Assembly: GCF_051106095.1 (NCBI RefSeq)
Contig: NC_135787.1
Span: 158,108,001 to 158,172,000 of the forward strand
Reading direction: 5' to 3'
DNA from: Pogona vitticeps
Lineage: Eukaryota > Chordata > Lepidosauria > Squamata > Agamidae
Length of the DNA stretch: 64,000 nt
In this document: in pieces, positions 32,401 to 45,500 of the stretch
Layout of the letters: every line of letters begins with the position of its first letter
Numbering within the stretch: the stretch's first letter is position 1
Position numbers and translations under genes: made by a program
The notes under the pieces: model-generated
Databases searched by the model: none
Seen by the model: only the letters and a program-made list of their open reading frames with translations
Told to the model about the DNA's origin: nothing

Positions 32401-35400
32401 GTATATTGAAGCGTGATTTTGGAGTACTTTGTTAAAATATTTATAGAAAGAAAGATTGGGAAATGGTTCTAAAATACCTGTGAAATTTAAAAAAATGTAA
32501 AGCACAGTTCGGTGGTTTCATATATACTTAGAAGGTCCCACTCACATAAATGTTTTTTTTTATGTTTTTCTTTGAGTGTTGGAGCCTTCTGTGTTTGCTC
32601 ATTCATCCTTTTAAAAACAAACAAACAAACAACTGCATCCAATACTGAAATGGGAAAAGAGCTCCCTGGATGCTCTGAAGAAAGGATTGTGATCTTTACA
32701 GAAAATGTGGTAGTGGAAAAGGGGGACAACTCCCTTCTTCATGAACTGTGGTGCCAACCCTGATTACTATAACCCTCTTTGGCAATTGCTGTTAAAGGAA
32801 CAATACGTATTCAATAAATTTGTTCACACATTTTTCATAGTAGATAATTTGGCCTCTAGTCAAACACATTCACAGAAAATGGTTGAGTAGGTTGTCTGAT
32901 TCCACTCCATAATCAATTCCATTAAAACTTTTTAGAATATATATCTACTAGCTCTCAACCCACACTATTTTGTTGTTGTTGTTCTGTAGGATTGAGATCA
33001 TCAAACTCTTTTTATATTTGTAATGATGGAATGTTTTCAGTTGCCTTCATTCAGTAACAAGCCTAAACAAAGTAAAATGAATGTATTAGACCAAGGACCA
33101 CTAATGTAAATAATTATTAAATGTTTAATTTTATAGACACTACATAAAAAAGTAGTTCATCAATACAAGAAGCATTATAAACAGTATGTACCAACTTCAA
33201 CACAAGAAGATTGCATTTACTGGTATTATTTTCTGGCGTACCATATGGCAAGTGCCAACATGCAAAATGTAAGTTTACGCTGATGTACATCTTCAGTCTT
33301 TGTTCACTTCTGCATGTAAGGATGGATTGCTTTTGTCGGATCTTAATTTTTTTTTTTATCAGGAACATTTTTAAAGATGTATAAAATGGAAAAATATGTT
33401 TTGACTCTGTAAGTGCAAATTGTTTCACTTGTCCTCTTTGGTGTAAAATGTTTTTTCTTTTGATCAAATATGAAAGGTTGAGATTACTGTTCTCATATGG
33501 TGTAAGGACATGGTAAATTGGATAGCCACAGTTTTCCTAGATTCTATGAAAATTCTTATAGCATGCAAGGAATCTTTTTGTTTAAGATTTAGGATGATTG
33601 AGAGAATCAATCCCCAAAAGTTGTTCTGTTATAACACATTTGAACACTGAAAGAATGTATAACGTCCATATCCTGTTACTTTGTTAAATGGTTTTAGAAA
33701 ATTGCAACAGAAAGGAAGTTTTTTAAAAATGCAGATTAAAATATAACAGTTCAAAATAACATTAAATATATTTTGCAAATCTTCTACATTTTTTTACAGG
33801 AACTCGGTGATCTCATGTTTTCACTAGATTGGATTAAAACCAAAACAGAATTGGTAGGACCTGCTCATTTGATTCATGAGTATGTTGAATACAGTCACAT
33901 ACTAGATCAGAAGGTATGGTGTGATAATGGGCAACCACATTTAACATGAATTCTGCTTCAGTTCAGGAAAAAAGAAGGGGTAGGGATTATTTACTTCTAA
34001 ATGCAGATAATTTTGATCTGGTAGCTCATTCAAGGTTTTATATATTTAATATTCTGAAAATTGGATGATGAGAAACAAATAATATTTGAAGACCTGTGCT
34101 TCTAGATGGTAAGACAAACAACATATCTTGATTGTAATTCATTACTGATATAAAGGAAATGGAAACATAAGAAATATTTATTTTAAAAAATATTTTTCAC
34201 CTGCCTTTCTCCTTAAAAAGGACTTAAGATGGATTACAACTATTAAAAGATGCTATTTAAGATTAGTAACAATGAGTATACAATATTAAAAGGATCAGTG
34301 GATACAATACCAAAAAACATAAGCAACACCAAAATGCTTTCACTCCAGTAAGGTATAACAATCCATTTTAAATACCCCACTTGGCAGGCATTCACTCAGG
34401 GAAAGCTTGCCTAAAGAGAAAGGTCTTTGTCTGCTTGCAGAAGGACAGTAAAGATGGGGCAAGGCTAGCCTTCTGTGGGAGGGAGTTCCAGAGTCTGGGA
34501 GCAGCAATGGAGAAGGTCCTGTCCTATGTCCCCACTGAATGCATGTGTGAAGGTTGTAGGACTGAGAGCAAGGCCTCTCCTAGTTATGTACATTTCATGC
34601 ATTCTTAATTACTGCCTTGTTTACCTTTTCATAAGCTCCACTAATGTTCCATCAGTATTAACATTACCTGATTTTAATTAATGGATGTTACAGTATAGAT
34701 TATAATTATGCATCACTCTCACTGTACATGATTAAAGTTTTTTCCCCTGCTGGCAAACAAAATATGAACACAATTCTGTTCCCAAGGAATTGCAGGCAAT
34801 TAGAGAAGAAAGGCAGAGAGAAGGGTAACTTCTGTCAATATACAAAGAGACTCTATCCAGTTTGGTCTCCTTCCCAACACGGGTAGAACAGACACAGTAT
34901 TCTTGACCCCTCTTATTTTTATGATGGGATGTTTCTTGTTTATAGGATACTATTGCACGTGAGAACTTCCATGAATTTCTGTCTTTAAATGGACATCTCC
35001 TTGGGCGGCAGCCATCCCTAGACATTGTACAACTTGGACTATGTCAGCCAGAAAGCTCAGAAGTATATCGACAAGCAAAACTAAAAGCTCTGCAAGAACT
35101 GAATAAAGGATCCTTTTATGTGGAATGGATGTAAGCAGATTGTGCAAAACATTTCTATCCAAAATATTTAAAATGTTAAAAAATACTTCAACATGCTTTT
35201 TGTTTAATCCGATCTAACTGCAGTGAATAATAGTTCCTGCTTACAAACGTGCAGCAGAAGATTATATATTCTGAATTTTAATAGTTTTAATGAGTTTTAA
35301 TGATAATTAAAATAAAAAACAATTTCCAAAGCATGGTGGAGAAGCAGCTTTGGAGGAAAAGATAAAAAGCATAATTCTGTACACAGACTTTACTTCTTAC

Positions 35401-38400
35401 ATGCTTCTAAAGCAAACTGTTTTTCCTAATGCTTTTATATGGAGGTAGAACGTTCTGAGTGTGTTCCCATTCTGTATAATGTTCCTTATGTTTGAGATAC
35501 TTAGTCCCTGCTTCATCTGGGGGGCTGAAATTAATTTGGTAGTTGTGGTGGTAAGAGTGGCTGCCTTGCTTAGTAGTGCTAGGTACACAGCACTACTTGA
35601 CAAAGACGGGAAAGAATTTTGTCTTTGTTCTTCACTTTACTGATGTGCTCTCTCTTGTTTAATGAAATTATTTACTGGCTAACAGATCAATTTACAGGAC
35701 TCCATAATGAGTCCTGCAAATATACTTGAATTTTGTTGCCATCTGTAGGCTAAGTTCGTATTTCTGTGCTTTAGAATTTTGAATGTGTGTGATTTGTTGG
35801 TTTGTTTTTGACAGAAAGGAGGCACTGTGAAGAAATGTGTATTTTGTCTTCATTCTTTATTCATTTTAGGTGACTTTTTGTTGCACATTCAGTAGCCACA
35901 AGGGAATGCTCAGATTCCAAGAGGGACCAAGCAGACAAGTCACATTCTGTTTTGAAAACCATCATTTTTTTTATTAGTAATTGACAGAGTACTTAGTGAA
36001 ATCTATAGATTATGATGGAATGAGCCAAAGAGATTGGCACATGGAGAAAGAGTCTTTGAAACTGCTCTTTGGATTTCACAGCGAGAAATAGTTTTCATAT
36101 TTGATAATGTGTTTGAACAAGCAAGATGGGATTTCTTTTGTAGCAAAGCTGAAACTTTCCAAAAAATCATACACTAATTGGCTTTAGACTTTTAGGGTAT
36201 TCAACGTTTAACTGGCACAGAAAGTTGCAAAGTATTTTGTCTTTTTGTAGTATGACTTTTATTTATGTCTCCTGTTTCAAATATGCATACAAGATAGTTT
36301 CAGTATTGCAATTAAGCAGAAAAGATCTGAACTGTTGAATGTCCTTACAGTATTCTATGCAGTTTAAATTATAGAACTTAGTAAGGAGTTGTCAACTATT
36401 TTAATACGTTCAGAGATTAGTTCATGCTAATTGAAACACTGCTCTTTTTATTTTTCTGTAATGCAGAAATAAAAAATCCATAAAGAACATGTATCGTCTG
36501 GTTGTGCGTCCTCATACAGATGCTGTTTACCATGCTTGTTTTTCCCAGGACAGACAGAGAATAGCTTCATGTGGAGCAGATAAAACATTGCAGGTGTGAT
36601 ATGTATATTATGTCAGCACATTAGGGAAAAAGTCATTGACAATTGTATGGTGTCCCTAGGATACAGAATATATCTAAAAATACAGAATCTTGCAGAGGCT
36701 GCTTCTAAATAAACCTTTTGCCATGCAATGACCCTCTTTAATTCAAAATTTTTCCAGGAGTTCAGATTTTGTCAGCGTATATTTTTATGCATTGCTCTTT
36801 CCTCCCTTCCCCAAGAGGTTCTTTTTCTTTCCACACAATATCCCATTAGAAAGGGGAAAACACAATAATTACACAATATTATTTCTGCTGGTTAGACCAT
36901 CTGTTTGAAAGCATCCTTAATGAAACAGTAATGCATGTTTGTGGTTCTCAAAGATCATTTTCCAAATCACAATCTGGATTATATGAATGAGCTACACGCT
37001 CATGCTTTATTTCTCACAGTCTCTTCTTATTTGGAGCAAATCTTAATTTGACGTTTCATCCAATTTCAGCTTTTTGGTTTTTGGTATATTTAGATGCAAA
37101 TTATAAACAGACATGTCTAGTCTCCTACCCTCATTTGTGGAGACTGGGAAAATAAAAGAGTCAGAGACTGGCTCATTCTTAAAATATGAAACTATAATTC
37201 AATGTTTCATCTAAACACGTAAATTTGTTAATCATTATTCTGCTGCTTTTTTCCTTTGATGCTATCATCCATAGATTATCTGATACTTTGCATAAAACTT
37301 AAAACTACAGGATCTTAATCACTTTCAAATGTGTGTGTGCTACAGATCAGTACAATGCAGTAGCTGAAATCTTGTTGCACTGTTACACAAAAGGCAACCT
37401 CTAGAGGCAAATTGCCAGAAGTTAGGAAACCTCTGTAGAACTTATCTACTACACAGTGAGTAACATGACGCAGTATGCACCGACTCAGTATACAACAGAT
37501 AATTTCTAGAGATTTCTTACCTTCAAGCAACATGCCTCCAAACCTTACACCATTTGCATAGCAGTGCAACAGGATTTCAGCAGGTGTACAAATACATTTA
37601 AAAAACATTTCATGTGGCATGATATTTGAAAAGCAACCAAGAACCTTTTTGTTGAAAAACACCAGAATCTTTAAAAGACTAGTTTATGAAATGAGCAACA
37701 GCTATTGAAGCTCATGCTACTAAAAAAACAACCCACACCTGTTCTACAAGATTCATTTTTTGCTGCAATAGACCAATATGGCTACTTTTCTGGAAATGAC
37801 ATTTTTTACTGTCCTTTTAAAAGAACCAATCAGTGGTCAGGTGGGGGTCAGAATTGAAAACCTCCCTGTAAGCTCTGGTTGTTTTTCTCACCTCTTTTTT
37901 TTAATACTTGATATTAATTTTGCTTAAATGAAAGGTGTTATCAGTTGCAGCCTCCCAACTTACAGGAAGCTTCCATAGAATTTTCTTCAAATAGTTTGCT
38001 GCCTTATGTGTATTACCAGATTTTTCTCTTTATTATAAACTTCATTCTCCCCCTGTTCAAATCTATTGATTGATAAGCATGTATCATCTTATATAAACCT
38101 CTGTTGAGTTTGCACATGTTTATTGAACAATGCCAAGACTTATTGGAAAGTCAATTTCTCTTCCATATTTTGAATAGTAAAAACTCAGTTATATAGATGA
38201 CACGGAGGCCAAAATCCTCTTGCTTGGAATAGAATGCCACACTAATGCATGCTGAATGACTAGACTCAGTGGGGTAGTTGAACTTACTACAATAAGCAAC
38301 AGAATTTCAGCCTTTGTGTAATTTTAAAGTAGTTCAGACTTAATGTATAATTTCTTGCACTTCCTATGTTGTATTTTTAGATATTTAAAGCTGAAAGTGG

Positions 38401-39437
38401 AGAGAAACTTCTGGAAGTAAAAGCCCATGATGATGAAGTGTTGTGTTGTGCTTTTTCAGCAGATGACAGATTTGTTGCAACTTGTTCCGCGGATAAAAAA
38501 GTAAAAGTAAGGATATGGTAGTAAATCAGTGATCTTTCTCTCAACCTAATGTACTACTTCTGTTTCTAACAGCAACAGTGAGAGACTAACAGTGTAAGCT
38601 TATATATATCCACTTAGAGGTAAACTAGATTAAATTTATTGTGACTCTTACTCCATAGTTAGAGGACAAACAGTTGCAACCTAATATATATTTTAATAAT
38701 TTCCTATATGATATAATTTCCTGGACACATGATGACATAGCTTGTTCCTTGCTACCTTTTACGTGTAAAAGACATCTGCTTCTTTCTGATTTCTTAATAT
38801 TGCATCTGCCATTTCACATTGCATGTTTATATTTTGCCGTATAAACGTTAAACTCTAGCCATATTAATAAAATCACAGCTTTTTCAATAGTACCATACTT
38901 GTTCCTAAAATTAGGTATTCTGCATAATATTTCAAAATGCAAATCATAGTACTTGTATGCTGAAGAAAAGTATTTAAAAATACTTGTTTGAACACGTAAA
39001 TTGACCACTTGGTATACAAGTGGAACCCTGGCATTTTCTTCAGAAGAATGCCAAAAGGTCAGGGCAAATCTGATTTAGGATACAGTTCTTCTGTACTCTA
39101 ATTTGGCACTAATCAAGAGGACATTTTGATCCACGAAAGCTGACACTGAAACAGTTTTGTTAGTCCTTATTTGTTGTCAAGTCAGAACTGACTTAGTGAT
39201 CCTAATAGGATTTTCAAGGTAAAAGAGGTGTTTACAGAGTGGTTTTACCATTTCCACTCCCCCCCCAAGTGAGTTTCCATGACAAATCTGGGTCTCCTGA
39301 CTCTTGTTACTCCATGACTCTATCCAGTACACCACACTGGGTATTCTTAGTTCTTACTGTGCTGCCATATTTTGTCCTTGGTCTCTCTGCCCCACTTAGC
39401 TGCCTAGAGTGGTCGAAATGACTAGATAGGTGGAGTA

Positions 39438-39500
<63 letters not shown>

Positions 39501-42500
39501 AAAAATAAATAAAAAAATAAAAATTTGTTCCTTTTAATTTTGTCAACATGTTGGGATAGACTGACATAGTTACTTCTTTCTAAACTTTCATAAAGTAATT
39601 CCAAAAGATTAACTAAGTCCAACTTCCTCACACCAAATAACTAGTCTCTGACTGCATCAGTTCCTGATTCCCATAATAAGCAAGAAGCTTGTATAATGTA
39701 TGAAAAGGAACTGAAGCCTTTCATTATCCTTACTGAAATATTATGTGATATTCTTCATTTTCCAGCTGTCTTACAATCTAACCTAGTAGTGATTGACCAG
39801 GAAAGGAATCTTGTAGTTGTGGTGGACAGCTTAATAGAAGCATCAACCAAGCATGCAACTGAGCATTTTGACAAAATCTTTAAGCAGAGTCTTGAATAAA
39901 CTGGGTAGTATTTCTACTGGAAGTGTAGTCACCCTGTGGTTAGGAAGGATAGGAAGCAGTCAGTATGAATAAATTGTTGGTATTTGCAATGGAAGGATGA
40001 AAAAAATGTGGCTTCTTAAGTATCTGTGTTTGAGATAGTTCATTTTACTCATTAAAAAATTATAAGAAGAACTAAATAGTACAGACATCATGTTTGCTGC
40101 TAAAATTATTTAGGTGCATCTTGGTTTTCTTCAGTATTGATTCCATTATCAGTTGTGTGCTTGTAGCACCTTCTTTTCTCTCTCTTTATTTTGTACATTT
40201 AGTCCTACCTTTCCTCTAAGGAAGTCAAGGGAAGATACGTGGCTGTTTACACACCCAATCCCACTTTATCCTTACAAGAACCCCATGCTGTCAGTTAGAC
40301 AGTGCAGTAGTGATCAAAGGACACTCACTGAGTTTCATGGCTGCCCCAATCTTTGAATTCAAATCCCTTTTGCTTAAAGCCACCACAGTTGTATCCAACA
40401 GATCAGCCTCTATTCAGTAGCAAAAAAAATCTTTTGTTCCCAGGTATGTGATTTTCTATAGTAAGATAGGAAATAATTCAGTTAGTATTTCAATATATTG
40501 TTTTAGTTATGCTTTTTAATTTACTTGAATGTTATAGCTACGTACTCCTACATTTCTCTCATGACTCTTCAAAAAAAGACAAAAAGGTAGACCCCAGGAC
40601 ATACCCCTTGGGTACTTGGTGTTTTTCCCCCAACTAAAGTTTCCCTTTTACTACATTCTTTATAATATTTTCAGTTACTGAGTACTTTGCCAACAGGAGC
40701 AAACTGTTTACCTGTCTACTACAGTATTGTCAGCTTTTGTTCACAGTTGTCCTGCAACGTCTGACTTGGAGGTCTCTGCTGTAGTCTGTCTGAATTAGAG
40801 ATGGATATGCTAGGAAACGGATCTTGAACTTTCTTCTTGCAAAGCAGATGCTCTACTGTTGGTCATCCAATCTGACTACGTTGAAGCTAATCTCTACTGT
40901 TTGCAATTTTTGTTGTAATATTTTGTGTGATTCTGTACCATAGTGAGTCCTTTTTCAAAGTCCACATAGGGTCCCTTCATCTCCTTTGTCTATAAGGCCA
41001 CTTCTCTTATAAGATGCAAGATATCAGATTAATCAGACATGATCTGTTCTTCCTCCTATTTTCTATAGTTCTTGGTTACACAAATCACTAAGCTGCTTAT
41101 TCCAGATCACCATTTCAAGTAATTTCCACCATAGAAAATCGTAAGGGTCACAGAAAATTTGTTGGATGTTTGAGTTCAGTCTGAAACTTCTTTTTCAGAA
41201 AGCATTGTTAGTTTCCAAAAAAGTTTTCATATGTATTAGAAAATTTTTTAATATTTTGATGGTTGTATAAAATTGTTTTTTAGGTCTGGAATTCAAGAAC
41301 AGGTCAACTTGTGTGCTTATTTGAAGAACATGTAGAAGAGGTCAACTGCTGCCAGTTTAACAAAACAAGTAGTCACCAATTTCTCTTAGTCACGTGTTCA
41401 AATGACAGGTTTGTCAAAGTAAGTAGAAAAGGGTGAGTCGATATTAATGCTAATACTAATTTTACAATGATGGCAAATAGGATTGATTATTTCACATTAA
41501 TCAGAACATTCATGGAAACTTTACTGCAGTCTATGAATCTGGCCTCTATAGTCCAGCTGTTCTTATAGTGTTAGCCACTGGAGGGCCACATGAGTTCTGT
41601 ATCTGGACTCTCTTGCTAAATGAGAAAGGGAATTAGGACTTTCATATGTCCATGTCTGTTCTGTTTTGCCTATTCTGTAGAAGATAACTAGCATTCTTTC
41701 TTACTTTGATGCTATGATTGTTAATTATGAATCCAGTTGTGAATGTTTCTATGGATTCTGCTTGTCATGAATGTTTTTCCATTGAATGGCTTGGATACTT
41801 AAAAGATTGCTGCTTACCTGCATTCACTAACTGTCAAAGGAGACCCTGCTTAATGTCCTCCTCCCATTTGCAGTCAGGAGAGGGCATCCCAGTTATGTTT
41901 CTCAGCAGTGGAAGCAAGAGCTTTTTCAGACTATGGATATTTTGCCTGAGTACACTTGCACTATATTTGCTTGTCATGCTAAACAATAGTTTAGCACAGT
42001 GTGAATGACTAAGAAAAAGGTGCAAGAAGTTTTGAGCTTGCACATCTTGCTCTTTCCATCTCCTATGTCTTCTAGGAGGAGGAATTCAGAAGTTCCTGTT
42101 TTTATTTAACCACTGCTGTGGTTTCTGAGAGCATAAATTTTAATCTTAACTATGATTAATCTTAACTATGCTTATTTTAGCTAAGCCATCTTCAATAACT
42201 GTTTCATAGTTGCTTGTGTGAAACTAGCCTTAGTTGATGTCAACCACCATCATTTCATTTGAGTGTCATGACAAAATGCAGATAAGCAAAAGTGGAAGTT
42301 TCTTTCCTCCTCCTTCTGTTTTCAAGGGGAGGAGATGAGTATCGTATGCATGAGCCTGAGGCTCACTTTGGTTTATCCTCCTCATTCACTTTGTGCTGAA
42401 CCAAGTGCGTGTCTAATGTATAGTACCAACATGGTCTGAAATTCTGACTTTCTAACTTCTAGTGAGAGGTTAGAAGAGCATTGTTTAGCGGCGGCACTTT

Positions 42501-45500
42501 TAAAGGTCTCTCTTGAGGCTCTCTGAAGTTTGATTTCCATATTAGTTTTCACTGTTTTAAAATGTTGATGATTTTTTTAAAAAATTTGCTTTTTTTTGTG
42601 GGGGAGGATATTTGTTTTTTGTTGTTAGCCTTGAGGGATTCTACCAGCAAAACATGCTGAGATATAAATATTTTTAAAAAAATCCATATGGATGTTACTT
42701 CTGAATATATTCCTGACTTCCTTGTTTTTTCTTTGCCCTTTTGCCATTTATTTCAGCAGTTTCTACTTAGTTCATGCTGGCTGGGCTTTGGGGAAAACAC
42801 ACAGTGCTTCCTCTCCTGTCAGCAGAGATAACTACTGTTCTGGAATACAGTGGTGCCTCGCATACCGAATGCACCGTATAACGACGAATTCGCATAGCGA
42901 TCCCTTCTCCGGGATCGCTAATGCGGAGGCATAGCATCCGTCCATATGGAGAAAACTCGCTTACCGAAGGGTGCCAGGAAGGAGCCGCCGCCGCCGCCGC
43001 CGCGAGAGTGATGCGGGGCCGCGCTGGCCGGGAAGAGGAAGGCAGGCTGCACGGCAGGCAGGCGAAAGGAGGGAAGCCGCGCGTTCGCGCGTCCTCTTCC
43101 TCCTCGTCCTTCTCCTGCCGCCCCGAGGGACCAAAACAGGCTGCAAGGCAGGCAGCCGAAGGGAGGGAAGCCACGCGTTCGCGCGCCCTCTCTCTTCTCC
43201 CCCCCACTTTCCCTCTTCCTCCTCGTCCTTCTCCTGCCGCCCCCAGGGACCAAAACAGGCTGCAAGGCAGGCAGCCGAAGGGAGGGAAGCCACGCGTTCG
43301 CGCGCCCTCTCTCTTCTCCCCCCCACTTTCCCTCTTCCTCCTCGTCCTTCTCCTGCCGCCCCCAGGGACCAAAACAGGCTGCAAGGCAGGCAGCCGAAGG
43401 GAGGGAAGCCACGCGTTCGCGCGCCCTCTCTCTTCTCCCCCCCACTTTCCCTCTTCCTCCTCGTCCTTCTCCTGCCGCCCCCAGGGACCAAAACAGGCTG
43501 CAAGGCAGGCAGCCAAAGGGAGGGAAGCCGCGTTCGCGCGTCCTCTTCCTCCTCGTCCTTCTCCTGCCGCCCCCAGGGACCAAAACAGGCTGCAAGGCAG
43601 GCAGCCGAAGGGAAGGAAGCCGCGCGTTCGCGCGTCCTCCCCCCCCCACTTTCCCTCTTCTCCTCTTGCTGCCAACCCCCCAAACCTCCCAGAGTCGGGC
43701 GATCAGCTGTTTGGCGGTTCTAAAATGGCCGCCTGACGCCCGAAATGCCCGCATGCAGCGTTTTCGCGCCCTCCCCTCGCTTACCGGGCGCGAAAATGGC
43801 TGCCGCTATGGAGGAAACTTCGCTGAACGGTAAGTTTAGGGCCAATTGGAACGCATTAAACGATGTTTAATGCGTTCCAATGGGCTTTTACATTCCGTTT
43901 AGCGACGATTTCACATAGCGAGGTTTAATCCGGAACGGATTAACCTCGCTATGCGGGGCACCACTGTATCTTTTTTTTAAAGCTGCTGCAGTTGTTATTG
44001 ATGCTGCTATACGTGCTGTACTCTAAGGATAAAAATTTAAGGGAAGAAAAATTGGCACCACAAATAAGGAGTGTAGCTTCATTTTACCAAGCAAAAAATT
44101 GTGTTGGTTGTTGTGGGTTTTTCGGGCTCTTTGGCAGTGTTCTGAAGGTTGTTCTTCCTAACGTTTCGCCAGTCTCTGTGGCCGGCATCTTCAGAGGACA
44201 GCACTCTGTGCTTTGGTGCAGTTTGTTTGGGAATTGAGTATTTATGGCTGTTATATCAGCTTTTGTCCTTTTCAGGAGATGGGTGATTATGGTGGTCAGT
44301 GTGATTTTGTTGTGGGTGTATTGTTATGATAAGGAGGAGAGATTATCTGTCACTGTGATTGATGGGTGTCATTAGCTGGTCTTTCGTGTGTAGTGATCAC
44401 CGGTCCTTGTGGCTGGGTAGAATTCGTTGACCTTTTGCACACTATTTTTCAGTGCTGGGAGCCAAGTTTTGTTGAGTTTCAAACTTTCTTCCTTTTTGTT
44501 GAAGTTCTGCTGTTTGTGGATTTCAATGGCTTCCTTGTGCAGTCTAACGTAGTGATTGCTGGTGTTGTCCAGTATTTCAGTATTTTGAAATAGAATTTCA
44601 TGTCCAGCTTGTTTTAGGGCACGTTCAGCTACTGCCAATTTTTCTTGTTGATTTAGTCTGCATTGTCTCTCATGTTCTTTGATTCTGGTGTGGATGCTTC
44701 GTTTTGTGGTTCCAATATATACCTGGCCACAACTGCAAGGTATCCGGTATACTCTTGCAATGGTGAGGGGGTCCCTTCTGTCCTTTGCTGACCGTAACAT
44801 TTGTTGTATTTTTGTGATGGGCTTGAATACTGTTTGTAGGTTGTGTTTTTTCAAAATTTTCCCTATGTGGTCCATAACCCGTTTGATATGTGGCAGTAAT
44901 ACTTTATTTGTGGGTGGCTGTTTTTCTTCTTCAGTTTGGTGTTGTTTTCTTGGTTTGATGGCTCTTGTGATCTCATTTTGGAGTAGCCATTTGCCTGTAG
45001 GGCCTAATTCAGATGGTTGAGTTCAGTGCTGAGGAACTGCGCTTCATGGTTCCGATTTGCACGGTCTGCCAGTGTTTTGATTATGCCTCTTTTTTGCTGC
45101 GGGTGGTGGTTGGAGTTTTTGTGTAGGTACCTGTCTGTGTGGGTGGGTTTTCTGTAGACCTTGTGTCCCAATCGGAGATCAGTTTTGCATACGACCATGA
45201 CATCTAAGAACAGGAGTTGGCCCTCTATTTCTTTGTGTGCTCTAAAACTGTATAGAACACATAGTAAATATGATTTTATCAGAGAAAACTGGTTGTAGTG
45301 AAATTTGCAAAGCGTAAATATTTATTTTGTTAGTTTGGTATTTCCTGTACTATTCTGTGAGCAAATATCAAATTAAGCTGTTTAATACAGAAACTTATAA
45401 ATGTTTTTTTTTTCCATTTCCTTCTGTAATTTTTAAAATGCAGCTCTGGGATGTGAACAAGAAATACTGTCGTAATACATTGTTTGGCCACAGGAATTCT

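Noticed and set aside
37315-37662. 115-codon minus-strand frame in an APAF1 intron
   Set aside because: No homology, no splice context, composition like the surrounding intron.
39307-39631. Phe-Ile-Tyr-Leu repeat frames on minus
   Set aside because: Translation of the AATA tail of a LINE.
42767-43754. Five overlapping open frames of 240-302 codons on both strands
   Set aside because: They are produced by the 119-bp GC-rich minisatellite in a Tigger-like MITE. The proteins are repeats of one another in shifted frames, with no known domain.
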